This document shows, piece after piece, positions 39,546 to 51,482 of a stretch of 64,000 bases of DNA. This stretch comes from Paracoccus aminovorans (GTDB lineage Bacteria; Pseudomonadota; Alphaproteobacteria; Rhodobacterales; Rhodobacteraceae): positions 2,061,198 to 2,125,197 of the forward strand of contig NZ_KQ955208.1 of the NCBI RefSeq assembly GCF_001546115.1. The letters run 5' to 3'. The stretch's first letter is position 1; every line of letters begins with the position of its first letter. The notes beneath the pieces were generated by a model that was not told where the DNA came from, did not search any database, and worked only from the letters and a program-made list of their open reading frames with translations. A program made the position numbers and the translations under genes.

Positions 39546-39714
39546 TCAACGGGTTATCTGGTTTTTCGGTTGGTGCCCGGCTGATGTTCGGGCACCGGAA
39601 ATCAGCGACTTACCTCGATATCAGCGCGGTTTGCTGATGCAAACTGATGCTGAATCGATAGGGTTGCCGATTTACTGATGCAGCCTCGGCGGCATCATGA
39701 ATGATCGCCCTGGG
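39546..39714. other. Left end of the integrated element, no gene
   Basis: Contains CTGATGC repeats at 39633-39640, 39644-39650 and 39674-39681 that resemble integrase arm-type sites. GTGCCCG / CGGGCAC near 39572-39596 forms a hairpin that may terminate guaB transcription. No reading frame of note. Confidence 0.5.
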
Positions 39715-39999
39715 TCAGATCACAAGGTCGGCGGCGTAGGCCGTCAGGATCCACTGGCGCAGGATCGGTGACGTCTTGATAAGCCGGCCATTGGCAAAGA
39801 CAAGCATCTGCTGCTGCGGTGTGTTCAGCCGCGAATTGTCGAAGACCATGCCGCGATCAGCCCGCAGCACGGCTTCCCGGACAAGGGGCCGACTGCGCTC
39901 GTAGCGGGCGCGGATCTTGTCCTCGGGGACATCATGCCCGCCCTCCTCGGTGCGGGCCTTGACCCGGCCCACAGAAAGATCGGGACTGTCCACGCTCAC
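39715..39999 (-). pseudogene. C-terminal fragment of a zeta-toxin-like P-loop kinase
   Basis: About 94 codons with RVKARTEEGGHDVPEDKIRA, YERSRPLVREAVLRADRG and MVFDNSRLNTPQ. These resemble the C-terminal region of zeta-toxin/AAA-type proteins (GGHDVPED-I-RY motif). The P-loop and N-terminal half are absent, because upstream on this strand the sequence runs into integrase remnants. It is probably a truncated, non-functional cargo gene. Confidence 0.6.
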
Positions 40000-40796
40000 A
40001 CCATGACGATGACAAGGTATCGGGCTGCCGGCATCGCCGATATTGTCCGTCCGGTGATCGAGTTCTGTTCGCTGCCCAAAAGATGGGCCTCACCGATATC
40101 GCACCGCTGCCGCAGATTACCGGGCTGACCGCGCCTGCGGATCGCTCCAAAAAAGGCCGCTATCTGTCATTTAACGAGATTGCGGCGCTGATCGATGCGG
40201 CAGAACGCGAACATATGCGCGACCTCCTGATCCTGGCGCTGGGCACTGGTGCCCGCGTCGGTGTCCTGTGCGGCATCGAGGGCGCATATATCCATTCCGA
40301 TCTGGCGTCATCAACCTGATGAAATGAAGATAGCTTCAGTCGAATAAGCGCAAGCCCATCGTTCCAATCAGCGGGTCTATGAAGGCCGTGCTTGATCGGC
40401 TGCTGGCGCAGCATGGGTGGATATCTTCCGCGAGCAGGGGGCGCGCGCCTGGCCGAGGATTCGTGCAACTGGACCCAGATGATCCACCGGCTTGTCGTCC
40501 GTGCGGGCGTCGACGATGGTCTGGCAAAAGGACAGACCGGCGCGAACTGCTATTCGATCCGGCATACCTTCGGCGATTTCCTCGCCGGGCGCGTGCCGGA
40601 TTTTGCCATCTCGGCGGTGATGGGTCATACCTCGATCACCATGTCGGAACGGGATCGCCTGTTCGCCAGAGGCTCGCCTACAACCGAGATCTACAAGCGC
40701 AGGCAGCTTCAGCCGGTCCTGGATGTGGGGCAGGCGCCGGAGGCGGAGTGGTGGCCAGAGATCGTGATGCGGTCGGCAACCTTGCAAGCAGACTGA
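39990..40796 (+). pseudogene. Decayed tyrosine recombinase (integrase) gene
   Basis: Fragments of one phage-type integrase lie in different frames. KKGRYLSFNEIAALIDAA and DLLILALGTGARVG (about 40145-40262) contain the first catalytic Arg. SNKRKPIVPISGSMKAVLDR (about 40338-40397) follows in-frame stops. YSIRHTFGDFLAGRVPDF and VMGHTSI (about 40552-40632) hold the Arg and His of the active site. The terminal Tyr is probably in PTTEIYKRR. Several frameshifts and stops make it non-functional as read. It lies between the two guaB-derived repeats. Confidence 0.78.
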
Positions 40797-40843
40797 CCGG
40801 TCCCATGCAGCGGCATTATGCCTGACAAGCAGGGGCCTGGCCC

Positions 40844-40905
40844 TTGCATCAGTTGGCTGATGCAGCGCTGATGCAAGGGTCAGGCAACTGATGGAACTGA
40901 TGCGA
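40844..40905. repeat. Cluster of CTGATGC units at the right end of the element
   Basis: CTGATG(C) occurs at about 40857, 40868, 40888 and 40897, with an inverted copy (TTGCATCAG) at 40844. Similar units flank the left end at 39633-39681. Repeats at both ends inside the att sites suggest integrase arm-binding sites. Confidence 0.55.
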
Positions 40906-40955
40906 TTCAAAAAAACACCATCGTATCAAAACTATGAGCGTAAACGAAGCTCATA

Positions 40956-40987
40956 TCCACGACGTGCAGATCACCCGCGAAAGCCCG
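40956..40987 (+). repeat. attR-like direct repeat (displaced guaB 3' end)
   Basis: Partner of 39496-39527 with one mismatch. Read in the guaB frame it continues as ESPLGLKAANPILTGLP and a TAA at 41030, which overlaps an intrinsic terminator. This right flank may be the original end of guaB. Confidence 0.78.
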
Positions 40988-41030
40988 CTTGGGCTGAAGG
41001 CCGCTAACCCGATCTTAACCGGACTGCCGT

Positions 41031-41063
41031 AAAGGTCGCGAGGGAACCACCTTCGCGGCCTTT
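41031..41063 (+). terminator. Intrinsic terminator after the displaced guaB end
   Basis: 11-bp stem AAAGGTCGCGA / TCGCGGCCTTT with one G-U pair; the stem begins in the TAA stop codon. It immediately precedes the transglycosylase ATG. Confidence 0.7.
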
Positions 41064-41064
41064 C

Positions 41065-41904
41065 ATGCTTTTCCGGGCTTTCCTTTTCCTTCTGGCGCTC
41101 GGCGCGCTGGCCCTCGGACCGGGGCACGGCATGGCGCTGCCCTCGGCCGATGTCTGCGAATGGGCGGCCGAGCAGGCGGCGCAGGAATATGGCGTGCCGG
41201 TGGACATCATGGGCGCGCTGACCCTGACCGAGACCGGGCGGCGGCTGGACGGTCTCGTGCGTCCCTGGGCCTGGAGCGCCAATGCCGAGGGCGAGGGCAC
41301 CTGGTTCGACGACCCCGCCAGCGCCGTGGCCTTTGCCGAGGATCGCGTGGCGCAGGGCCGCACCAATATCGACATCGGCTGCTTCCAGCTGAATTTCCGC
41401 TGGCATGGCGAGAATTTTTCCTCGGTCGCGCAGATGTTCGACCCGCTGGAGAATGCCCGCTATGCGGCGCGTTTCGTGCGCGGGCTCTACACCGAGACCG
41501 GGGACTGGCGCGCGGCGGCGGGGGCCTTTCATTCCCGCACCCAGGTCCATGCCCAGAAATATCTGGCGCGCTTCGACACGCTGCGGCAGATGCTGCGCGA
41601 GCGCGGCTTCCAGGGCCTGACCGACGGGCCCGAGACCTACAACAGCTTCGCCGCGATCACCTCGGGGCAGCGCAAGCAGGTGCGCGAAAGGGTAATGCTG
41701 CTGGGCGCGCCTCTGGGCACCGGCGTCACCGGCACGCCCGGCTCGCTCGCCGCCATCGGTCAGGGACGCGGCGCCACGCTGACCCGGGCGCGGGGGCCGC
41801 TGCTTCTGGCATCGCGCGGGCCGCTGGCCGGGGGCGCGGGCGGGCAGGACCCGGAGGCGGCCGCCGGGCCCGATCCGCCCGAGCCGCCGCCCGGCTGGGA
41901 TTGA
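41065..41904 (+). CDS. Transglycosylase SLT-domain protein
   Basis: Secreted protein of 279 residues with a signal peptide (about residues 1-24, cleavage near GMA). An SLT-like lytic transglycosylase domain follows: the catalytic Glu is probably in GALTLTETGRRLDG near residue 57, and NIDIGCFQLNFRWHG near residue 100 matches the second motif of the fold. The C-terminal 60 residues are Gly/Pro-rich and disordered. It would cleave peptidoglycan glycan strands. The start follows the terminator hairpin directly. Confidence 0.82.
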   Translation: MLFRAFLFLLALGALALGPGHGMALPSADVCEWAAEQAAQEYGVPVDIMGALTLTETGRRLDGLVRPWAWSANAEGEGTWFDDPASAVAFAEDRVAQGRTNIDIGCFQLNFRWHGENFSSVAQMFDPLENARYAARFVRGLYTETGDWRAAAGAFHSRTQVHAQKYLARFDTLRQMLRERGFQGLTDGPETYNSFAAITSGQRKQVRERVMLLGAPLGTGVTGTPGSLAAIGQGRGATLTRARGPLLLASRGPLAGGAGGQDPEAAAGPDPPEPPPGWD

Positions 41905-41968
41905 CAAATGCGCCGCAGCGGCCTTTCTGCCGCTTGTCCTTCCCATCCGCGCCGGGGGCGCAGGCCAC

Positions 41969-43120
41969 ATGACCCCAGCCGCCCGCATCGCCGCGGCCAT
42001 CGAGATCCTCGACCGTATCCTGGCGGGCGATCCGGCCGAGCCGGCGCTGTTGCGCTGGTCCCGCGCCAGCCGCTTCGCCGGCTCGGGCGACCGCGCCGCG
42101 GTGCGCGACCTGGTCTTCGACAGCCTGCGCCGCCTGCGCTCGCGCGCGGCGCTGGGCGGGGCGATGACCGGGCGCGGGCTGATGCTGGGCCTGTGCCGCG
42201 ACGAGGGCATCGACCCGGCCACGATCTTTACCGGCGAGGGCCACGCGCCTCCGCCGCTGTCGCTGGCCGAGCACGCTGCCGGAACGCCGGCCGGCTTGGG
42301 CGAGCGGCTGGACCTGCCCGACTGGCTGCTGCCGCTGTGGCAGCAGTCGCTGGGCGACGCGGCCGAGCCGGTGGCGCTGGCCCTGCGCGACCGCGCCCCG
42401 GTCTGGCTGCGCGTCAACCTGCGCCGCGCCACCCCCGAGGCTGCCGTGGCCGCCTTGGCCCGCGACGGCATCGCCGTGGCGCCGCATGCCGCGCTTGCCT
42501 CGGCCCTGCGCGTGACCGAGGGCGCACGCCGGCTTTCCGGCTCGGCCGCCTATCGCGACGGGCTGGTCGAGTTGCAGGATCTGTCGCCGCAGCTCGCCTG
42601 CGCGCTGCTGCCGGCGCAGGGCAGCCTGCTCGACCTTTGCGCCGGCGGCGGCGGCAAGGCGCTGGCCCTGGCCGCGCGCGGCGCGGGGCCGGTCGTGGCG
42701 CATGACATCGACCCCGGCCGGATGGCCGACCTGCCGGCCCGGGCCGAGCGCGCGGGCCTGCGTATCCGGCTGGCCGCGCCGGGCGGCGTCTCGGGCCGGT
42801 TCGACCTGGTCGTTGCGGACGTGCCCTGTTCCGGCAGCGGCACCTGGCGGCGCACGCCCGATGCGAAATGGCGCCTGACCGCCGCCGACCTTATGCGCCT
42901 GCAGCAGACCCAGGCGCAGATCCTGGACCAGGCCGCGGAATTCGTCGCGCCGGGCGGGCACCTGGCCTATATGACCTGTTCGCTGCTTGACGGCGAAAAT
43001 GCGGGTCAGGCCGGGGCTTTCCTGTCCCGCAACGCCGAGTTCAGCCTGCTCGAGCAACGGCGGTATTCGCCGCTGACGGCCTCGGACGGATTTTTCCTGG
43101 CGCTGATGTGCCGGTGTTAA
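41969..43120 (+). CDS. RsmB/NOP-family rRNA cytosine-C5 methyltransferase
   Basis: SAM-dependent RNA m5C methyltransferase of 383 residues. An N-terminal NusB-like region (about residues 1-130) is followed by the catalytic domain with LLDLCAGGGGKALALAARG near residue 218. Motif IV VADVPCSGSGTWRRTPDAKW is near residue 283 and motif VI YMTCSLLDGENAGQ near residue 333. The PCS and TCS cysteines are the catalytic pair. The family includes RsmB (C967 of 16S rRNA); the exact target is not certain. Its TAA stop forms part of a CtrA-type site before cckA. Confidence 0.88.
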   Translation: MTPAARIAAAIEILDRILAGDPAEPALLRWSRASRFAGSGDRAAVRDLVFDSLRRLRSRAALGGAMTGRGLMLGLCRDEGIDPATIFTGEGHAPPPLSLAEHAAGTPAGLGERLDLPDWLLPLWQQSLGDAAEPVALALRDRAPVWLRVNLRRATPEAAVAALARDGIAVAPHAALASALRVTEGARRLSGSAAYRDGLVELQDLSPQLACALLPAQGSLLDLCAGGGGKALALAARGAGPVVAHDIDPGRMADLPARAERAGLRIRLAAPGGVSGRFDLVVADVPCSGSGTWRRTPDAKWRLTAADLMRLQQTQAQILDQAAEFVAPGGHLAYMTCSLLDGENAGQAGAFLSRNAEFSLLEQRRYSPLTASDGFFLALMCRC

Positions 43121-43131
43121 CCGCCTGTTAA
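43117..43131. promoter_or_regulatory. CtrA-type binding site (TTAA-N7-TTAA) upstream of cckA
   Basis: TTAA at 43117-43120 and TTAA at 43128-43131 are separated by exactly seven bases (CCGCCTG), the canonical full CtrA site. It lies 48-62 bp before the preferred cckA start, a suitable promoter position, and would close a loop from CtrA to its own kinase. Confidence 0.65.
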
Positions 43132-43178
43132 CCCGCATGCGCTACTCCGAGCGGAAACGACTGGTGGCGAGGCGGCTG

Positions 43179-45215
43179 ATGATTTCCGAACGGGCAGAGA
43201 TCCTGCGCTCGGCGCAGATCCTGGTGCCTTTCCTGGTGCTGCCGGTCTTGGCCGGGGCGCTGTGGCTGGCGCTGACGAACGGACCGGCGCCGGGCGGCAC
43301 CACGCTGCTGGCGGCGGGGGCGGCGGCGCTGGCCTGGTACCTGCTGGGCGGCGCGATCTCGGCCCGGCACCTGCATCGCGGGCTGGCGGTGCGGCGCGAA
43401 CTGGCGCGGGCCATGCCGGCCGTGCTGGCCCATGACCTGCCCGCCCTTGCCGTCGATCCGCAGGGGCTGATCCTGGCGCAGAACGCGCTGGCGCTGGACC
43501 GCCTGGGCGATCTGGTCGGCCGCCCCGTCACCGATCTGCTGCGCCGCCGGCACGCCGATCCGCAGGCGCAATGGCACGCCCTGGGCATCGGCCTGGCCCG
43601 CAGCGGGCGCGGGTGCAGCGACCTGGGCGAGTTCGGCCATTTCGCCATCGCGCGCGAGGCGGGCGGGCTGGTGCAGCTGTGGCTGGCGACAGAGCCCGAG
43701 CCGGCGGCGCTGATCCCGGCCGAGCCGCCCCGCGCGACGGATGACGATTTCGACCTGCTGCCGGTGGCACTGCTGATGCTGGACCCCTCGGCCCGGATCC
43801 TGCGCGCCAATGCCGCCGCCTGCCAGCTGCTGGGCAGCGACATCGCCGGGCAGGGGCTGGCCGCGCTGCTGGACGGGTTGGGCCGCGAGCTGGGCGACTG
43901 GGTCGGCGACATCTGCGCCGGCCGTACGCTTGGCGGCTCCGAGGTGCTGCATGTCAAGGCCGAGGGTCCCGAGCGTTTCGTCCAGGTCACGGTGGCGCGC
44001 GGCCGGGGCGATCACGCCACGGCGGTGCTGTCGGACGCCAGCGCGCTGAAGACGCTCGAGGCGCAGTTCGTGCAAAGCCAGAAGATGCAGGCCATCGGCC
44101 AGCTTGCCGGCGGAATCGCGCATGACTTCAACAACCTGCTGACAGCGATCACCGGCCATTGCGACCTGTTGATGCTGCGCCACGACAAGGCCGACCCGGA
44201 TTACGCCGATCTGGACCAGATCAGCCAGAACGCCAATCGCGCGGCGGCGCTGGTGCGGCAGCTGCTGGCGTTCTCGCGCAAGCAGACGCTCAAGCCGCAG
44301 ATCATGGACCTGCGCGACACGCTTTCTGACCTGACGCATCTCTTGAACCGGCTGGTGGGCGAGCGGATCGTGCTGACCTTCGACCACGATCCCTCGCTGC
44401 GCATGATCCGCGCCGACCGCCGGCAGCTGGAACAGGTCATCATGAACCTGGTGGTGAACGCCCGCGACGCCATGCCCGAGGGCGGCGACATCACCGTCAG
44501 CACCGACAATGTCCGGCTGGACAGCCCGTCGGGTGTCGGTCGGGCGACGTTGCCGGCGGGGGATTACGTGCGGGTGCAGGTGCGCGACCAGGGCTGCGGC
44601 ATCGCGCCGGACGACCTGGCCAAGATCTTCGAGCCCTTCTTCACCACCAAGCGCCTGGGCGAGGGCACGGGGCTTGGCCTCTCGACCGCCTATGGTATCG
44701 TCAAGCAGACCGGCGGCTATATCTTCTGCGACAGCACGCCGGGCGAAGGCAGCTGCTTCTCGCTGTTCTTCCCGGCGCATGACCGTGGCGCCGTCGATGA
44801 GCCGGCGCCCGAGCCCGCCGCGCCGATCCGGACCCGGCGCGAGGTCGAGGCCACGGTGCTGCTGGTCGAGGACGAGGCCCCGGTCCGTGCCTTTGCCAGC
44901 CGCGCCCTGAAGCTGCAGGGTTTCAACGTACTGGAAGCCGCCTGCGCCGAGGATGCACTGTCGCTGCTTTCCGACCAGCGGCTGCTGGTCGATGTCTTCG
45001 TGACCGACGTGGTGATGCCGGGCATGGACGGGCCGTCCTGGGTCAGGACCGCGCTGCGCGACCGGCCCGACACCAGGGTGATCTTCATGTCGGGCTATGC
45101 CGAGGACATCTTCTCGGAGGGCAGCCCGGTGCCGGACGCGGCCTTCCTGGCCAAGCCGTTCTCGCTGTCCGACCTGACCGCGCTGGTCACGCGCCAGCTG
45201 GAGGCGGCGCATTGA
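43179..45215 (+). CDS. cckA: Hybrid histidine kinase CckA
   Basis: Membrane hybrid kinase that feeds phosphate through ChpT to CtrA and CpdR. Two N-terminal membrane segments are followed by PAS-like regions (about residues 60-290). The H-box [19 protein letters not shown] carries the phosphoacceptor His. The ATP domain has [14 protein letters not shown] and [15 protein letters not shown]. The C-terminal receiver has [12 protein letters not shown] with the phosphoacceptor Asp. I chose the ATG at 43179 because GAGGCGG lies 8 bp upstream. An in-frame ATG at 43137 would add 14 residues but has no Shine-Dalgarno site and sits five bases from a CtrA box. Confidence 0.93.
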   Translation: MISERAEILRSAQILVPFLVLPVLAGALWLALTNGPAPGGTTLLAAGAAALAWYLLGGAISARHLHRGLAVRRELARAMPAVLAHDLPALAVDPQGLILAQNALALDRLGDLVGRPVTDLLRRRHADPQAQWHALGIGLARSGRGCSDLGEFGHFAIAREAGGLVQLWLATEPEPAALIPAEPPRATDDDFDLLPVALLMLDPSARILRANAAACQLLGSDIAGQGLAALLDGLGRELGDWVGDICAGRTLGGSEVLHVKAEGPERFVQVTVARGRGDHATAVLSDASALKTLEAQFVQSQKMQAIGQLAGGIAHDFNNLLTAITGHCDLLMLRHDKADPDYADLDQISQNANRAAALVRQLLAFSRKQTLKPQIMDLRDTLSDLTHLLNRLVGERIVLTFDHDPSLRMIRADRRQLEQVIMNLVVNARDAMPEGGDITVSTDNVRLDSPSGVGRATLPAGDYVRVQVRDQGCGIAPDDLAKIFEPFFTTKRLGEGTGLGLSTAYGIVKQTGGYIFCDSTPGEGSCFSLFFPAHDRGAVDEPAPEPAAPIRTRREVEATVLLVEDEAPVRAFASRALKLQGFNVLEAACAEDALSLLSDQRLLVDVFVTDVVMPGMDGPSWVRTALRDRPDTRVIFMSGYAEDIFSEGSPVPDAAFLAKPFSLSDLTALVTRQLEAAH

Positions 45216-45225
45216 GCGCGACTGT

Positions 45226-45810
45226 CTACAGCGACTGGTAAAGCTGGAAATCGCGCTGCATCAGCCGGCGCAGCTCGGCCTCGTGCCCGGGGCTCAGGCT
45301 GACGTCGACGGCCGGCGGCACGTTGACGCGCGGCAGGCTGATGGCGCAGTCGAGGCTGTCCTCGAGGAAATGGGTGAAGCTCTCGATGTCCTCGTAGCGA
45401 AAGATCCGGTCGACCCGGTCCTGGCCCGCGGTCAGGAAATCCGCCTGGTTGCCGATGCGCGCCACGGCGGCGCCCTGCGGATCGACATAGGCGCGGGCGA
45501 AATCGGCGAAATCCAGGCCGGTCATCGCATGTTCCGCGTCCTCGCTGTCGTCGCGCAGGCGAAAGCGATACCAGCTGCGCAGCCAGTCCAGCGGCTCGCG
45601 CATCAGCGCGATGGTGGTGAAGTGATCGCCGGTGACCGAATGCAGCCAGGGCGCGATATGGCTGCGGTAATGGCCAAGGTCGGTGTGCTTCAGCTCGGCG
45701 GGTCGGCGGACGGCGAGGCTGGCCAGCGGCTCGAGCGCGGTTTCGATCGCGGTCGAGCCGGCCTTCGGCGTCGCGAGAAACACCAGGCGGCGTTCCCAGA
45801 AGATCAGCAT
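45226..45810 (-). CDS. Sulfotransferase-like P-loop protein
   Basis: Protein of about 194 residues. The start MLIFWERRLVFLATPKAGST has the 5'-phosphosulfate-binding loop (PKAGST) of sulfotransferase-fold proteins. FTTIALMREPLDWLRSWYRF near residue 95 matches the 3'-phosphate-binding region (REP-R-S-Y). The family often modifies carbohydrates. The acceptor is unknown. The ATG at 45810 gives the canonical short N-terminus; a GTG six bases upstream is possible. It converges on cckA with an 11-bp gap. Confidence 0.8.
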   Translation of the reverse strand: MLIFWERRLVFLATPKAGSTAIETALEPLASLAVRRPAELKHTDLGHYRSHIAPWLHSVTGDHFTTIALMREPLDWLRSWYRFRLRDDSEDAEHAMTGLDFADFARAYVDPQGAAVARIGNQADFLTAGQDRVDRIFRYEDIESFTHFLEDSLDCAISLPRVNVPPAVDVSLSPGHEAELRRLMQRDFQLYQSL

Positions 45811-45964
45811 GTCCACATCTTTCAGCCAGGGGCGGAACAGCGGCGGGATAGTGCTTCGTCCGGCGCGTGTAAACCGTTTCTTAATCTTTCCGGCGCAGGC
45901 TGGGGATCGGCAGGGCTGATTCGTCACGCAGGACTTGCTTTTTCGCCCGGACGGGCACAAATAG

Positions 45965-45979
45965 GAACAACTCGTGAAC
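45965..45979. promoter_or_regulatory. LexA (SOS) box before recA
   Basis: GAAC-N7-GAAC (GAAC at 45965 and 45976) is the alphaproteobacterial LexA operator. It lies just downstream of a plausible promoter (TTGCTT at 45935, 17 bp, CAAATA at 45958) and 62 bp before the recA ATG. Confidence 0.8.
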
Positions 45980-46040
45980 AAATCACGGGCGGGCATCGAT
46001 TGCCCCGGCGGTCGGGGTGTGAAATAAGCATGAGGACGGC

Positions 46041-47111
46041 ATGGCAGGGGCAACACTTTTCGACATGAACGACAAGCGATCGGCAGACAAGCAGAAGGCT
46101 CTAGACAGCGCGCTGGCCCAGATCGAACGGCAGTTCGGCAAGGGCTCGATCATGAAGCTGGGCGCCGACAATCCGGTGGCCGAGATCGAGGCGACCTCGA
46201 CCGGCTCGCTGGGGCTCGATATCGCGCTGGGTATCGGCGGGTTGCCCAAGGGCCGTATCATCGAGATCTTCGGCCCCGAAAGCTCGGGCAAGACCACGCT
46301 GACGCTGCATGTGGTCGCCGAAGAGCAGAAGAAGGGCGGCGTCTGCGCCTTTGTCGACGCGGAACACGCGCTGGATCCGCAATATGCCAAGAAGCTGGGC
46401 GTGAACCTGGATGAGCTCCTGATCAGCCAGCCCGATACCGGCGAGCAGGCGCTGGAGATCGTCGATACGCTGGTGCGTTCGGGCGCGGTGAACCTGGTGG
46501 TGGTCGACTCGGTCGCGGCGCTGACGCCCAAGTCCGAGATCGAGGGCGACATGGGCGACATGCAGATGGGCAGCCAGGCCCGGCTGATGAGCCAGGCCAT
46601 GCGCAAGCTGACCGCCAGCATCGGGCGCAGCAACTGCATGGTGATCTTCATCAACCAGATCCGCATGAAGATCGGCGTGATGTTCGGCAACCCCGAGACC
46701 ACGACCGGCGGCAATGCGCTGAAATTCTATGCCTCGGTGCGGCTCGACATCCGCCGCACCGGCTCGATCAAGGACCGCGATGAGGTGGTGGGCAACGCCA
46801 CCCGCGTCAAGGTGGTCAAGAACAAGGTCGCGCCGCCCTTCCGCCAGGTCGAATTCGACATCATGTATGGCGAGGGCATCTCGAAAGTTGGCGAGCTGAT
46901 CGACCTGGGCATCAAGGCCGGGGTGGTCGAGAAATCGGGCAGCTGGTATTCCTATGGCGACGAGCGCATCGGCCAGGGTCGCGAGAATGCCAAGCAATAC
47001 CTGCGCGACAATCCCGAGGCGGCCTATGCCATCGAGGACAAGATCCGCGCCAGCCACGGCCTGGATTTCGGTGCGACCGACGAAGCGGACGACTCGCTGA
47101 CCGAGGAGTGA
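46041..47111 (+). CDS. recA: Recombinase RecA
   Basis: Strand-exchange ATPase and LexA co-protease of 356 residues. The Walker [14 protein letters not shown] is near residue 75. [19 protein letters not shown] (Walker B, loop L1) is near residue 150, and loop L2 with [17 protein letters not shown] near residue 215. The acidic C-terminus EADDSLTEE is typical. The LexA box upstream predicts SOS induction. Confidence 0.98.
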   Translation: MAGATLFDMNDKRSADKQKALDSALAQIERQFGKGSIMKLGADNPVAEIEATSTGSLGLDIALGIGGLPKGRIIEIFGPESSGKTTLTLHVVAEEQKKGGVCAFVDAEHALDPQYAKKLGVNLDELLISQPDTGEQALEIVDTLVRSGAVNLVVVDSVAALTPKSEIEGDMGDMQMGSQARLMSQAMRKLTASIGRSNCMVIFINQIRMKIGVMFGNPETTTGGNALKFYASVRLDIRRTGSIKDRDEVVGNATRVKVVKNKVAPPFRQVEFDIMYGEGISKVGELIDLGIKAGVVEKSGSWYSYGDERIGQGRENAKQYLRDNPEAAYAIEDKIRASHGLDFGATDEADDSLTEE

Positions 47112-47175
47112 ACCCGGGCTGACAGGCCCGACGGGATGCGCGGCATGGCCGCTCTTCCCCGGGGGCTTTGCCCCC

Positions 47176-47240
47176 ACGCCTCCCGTGCCCCTCGATGGGG
47201 CGCGGGAGGCGTCCCCCAGGATATTTCTCCAAGAAAGAAG
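47176..47240. repeat. Long hairpin with GGATATTT...AAAGAAG tail after recA
   Basis: A 16-bp stem (ACGCCTCCCGTGCCCC at 47176-47191 with 47197-47212, one G-U) encloses TCGAT. It is followed by CCAGGATATTTCTCC and AAGAAAGAAG. There is no T-tract, so it may be a weak terminator. It belongs with the dispersed TATTT...AAAGAAG element also seen at 35041 and 55866. Confidence 0.55.
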
Positions 47241-47345
47241 CCGCGTCTGCCCATGCGGGATTGCTGGACAGCCGCCATGGCTGGGGCTAGACCGGGCGGC
47301 AAACCGGCCCTGGCCGGGGGAACCGCATTGCGATGAAGGCCTGCC

Positions 47346-49999
<2,654 letters not shown>

Positions 50000-50003
<4 letters not shown>

Positions 50004-50290
50004 CCGCGCTTTGGATTGCCCATGTGACCGTCACCGACCCCGAAGCCTATGGCGAATATGCCCGGCTGGCCGGCCCGGCCATCGCCGCGCATGGCGGGGT
50101 CTTCCTGGCCCGCGGCTCGCGCTTCGTGCAGCTGGAGGGGACCGAGCGCGCGCGCAATGTCGTCGCCCGCTTTCCCAGCGTCGAGGCCGCGGTGGCCTGC
50201 TACCAGTCGGCGGAATACCAAGCGGCGCTGGACCATGCCCGAAATGCCGCCGAGCGCGAGCTTGTGATCGTCGAGGAAAATCCCGCCTGA
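50000..50290 (+). CDS. DUF1330 protein
   Basis: Protein of 96 residues with a ferredoxin-like dimeric alpha/beta-barrel pattern: [37 protein letters not shown], and [20 protein letters not shown] (DUF1330 signature). Function is unknown for the family; some members resemble stress-response dimers. It overlaps alaS by ATGA. Confidence 0.9.
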
Positions 50291-50357
50291 CGGTTTTTGG
50301 TGATTCGTTAGGATTTCCGTGCTAGGCCTTGGAAAAGCACGGAAACGGGGGCAGGGA

Positions 50358-51152
50358 ATGTGTCGCTGGGCAGCCTATGTCGGCAGTCCGATCTATCTCG
50401 AGGATGTCATCTGCCGTCCCGGTCATTCGCTGGTGCGGCAAAGCCACGGCGCCATGCGCTGCCATACGCCGGTCAATGCCGACGGTTTCGGCTTGGCCTG
50501 GTATGGCGACCGGCCCGAGCCCGGCCTCTATCGCGACATCATGCCGGCCTGGTCGGACAGCAACCTGAAAAGCCTGACCGCGACGCTGAAATCGCATCTG
50601 TTCCTGGCGCATGTCCGCGCCTCGACCGGCACCGCGACCAGCCGCAACAATTGCCATCCCTTCGTCGTCGGCCGCTGGAGCTTCATGCACAACGGCCAGT
50701 TCGGCGGCTATGACGGCTATCGCCGCCATGCCGAGGCGCTGATCCCCGACGAATTCTATCCGCATCGCAAGGGCGCCACCGACAGCGAGGTGCTGTTCCT
50801 GATGGCCCTGGGCGAGAGGCTCGACAGCGATCCGGCCGGCGCCATGGCCCGCGCCACCGCGAAATTCGAGGCCGTGGCCCGCCAGCGCGGCGACGCGCCG
50901 CATGTGCGGCTGACGGCGGCGTTCTCGGACGGCGAGCGGCTCTATGCGCTGCGCTATGCCAGCGACGACCAGGCGCCGACGCTCTATCACCGCTGGTCGG
51001 ACAGCCGCAACGGCCGCGCCGTGGTGTCCGAACCCTTGGAAAGCGACGAGGCCGAATGGCAGGAAATCCCGCAGAAAAGCTTCTGCGTCTTCCAGGGCGA
51101 GCAGGTGGCGATCACGCCTTTCCTGCCCAACCCGATCAGCGCCGCCGCCTGA
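50358..51152 (+). CDS. Class II glutamine amidotransferase (EgtC/YafJ-like)
   Basis: Protein of 264 residues with an N-terminal nucleophile glutaminase domain. I chose the ATG at 50358 because it places Cys at position 2 (MCRWAAYVGSPIYLEDV), the required catalytic nucleophile. ADGFGLAWYGDRPEPGLY near residue 45, HVRASTGTATSRNNCHPF near residue 88 and WSFMHNGQFGGY near residue 112 are glutaminase motifs. The substrate is not determined. No ergothioneine genes are nearby, so EgtC itself is unproven. Confidence 0.87.
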   Translation: MCRWAAYVGSPIYLEDVICRPGHSLVRQSHGAMRCHTPVNADGFGLAWYGDRPEPGLYRDIMPAWSDSNLKSLTATLKSHLFLAHVRASTGTATSRNNCHPFVVGRWSFMHNGQFGGYDGYRRHAEALIPDEFYPHRKGATDSEVLFLMALGERLDSDPAGAMARATAKFEAVARQRGDAPHVRLTAAFSDGERLYALRYASDDQAPTLYHRWSDSRNGRAVVSEPLESDEAEWQEIPQKSFCVFQGEQVAITPFLPNPISAAA

Positions 51153-51164
51153 CGAAGGCGGGTG

Positions 51165-51186
51165 TTTCACCGTTTTTCAAATACTC
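51165..51186. repeat. Half copy of the GAGTATTTGG palindromic element
   Basis: TTTCACCGTTTTTCAAATACTC (51165-51186, split as TTTCACCG and CAAATACTC) matches the right arm of the elements at 18093-18114 and 36571-36592. The left arm is missing and the preceding bases are the end of the amidotransferase gene. Confidence 0.6.
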
Positions 51187-51298
51187 CAACCCGGCGCGCG
51201 CAAGCGGCCGGTGCCCCCCGCGGCGCCTGGCCAGCGCAGGAAGCGGCGCTCGTCGTTCCAGCACCGCGGCGTCGGATGCGCCAGAATGCGGCTCATCG

Positions 51299-51458
51299 CC
51301 CGGGCCCGCAAGAGCAGGGACGCCGGGCCGGCCCCGTAATCAAGGGCTTCCGGCGCCGACCGCTCCAACCCGCAAGGCAGGGGCGCGGTCAGACCCTGTT
51401 ATCCGGGAGTCCGGTGCCGGGGGCACCCACCGCTCCGGCCCGCAGGGCAGGGGCGCGG
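51299..51458 (-). repeat. Short tandem hairpin repeats downstream of the second DUF1127 gene
   Basis: Two 29-bp units at 51360-51388 and 51430-51458 share CCGCTCC, CCCGCA, GGCAGG and GGCGCGG; a degenerate third is near 51299-51327. On the minus strand each folds with outer stem CCGCGCC / GGAGCGG and inner stem GCCC-UGC-GGGC. Copy 51360 has GCCU-UGC-GGGU, that is G-U pairs retained on the minus strand. The array begins 25 bp after the DUF1127 stop. Confidence 0.5.
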
Positions 51459-51482
51459 CTTGGCCGATCCCGGCGGGTCGGA

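Noticed and set aside
45870..45884. CtrA-like site TAAA-N7-TTAA between the sulfotransferase-like gene and recA
   Set aside because: One half-site mismatches the consensus and it lies closer to the sulfotransferase start than to recA; too weak to call.
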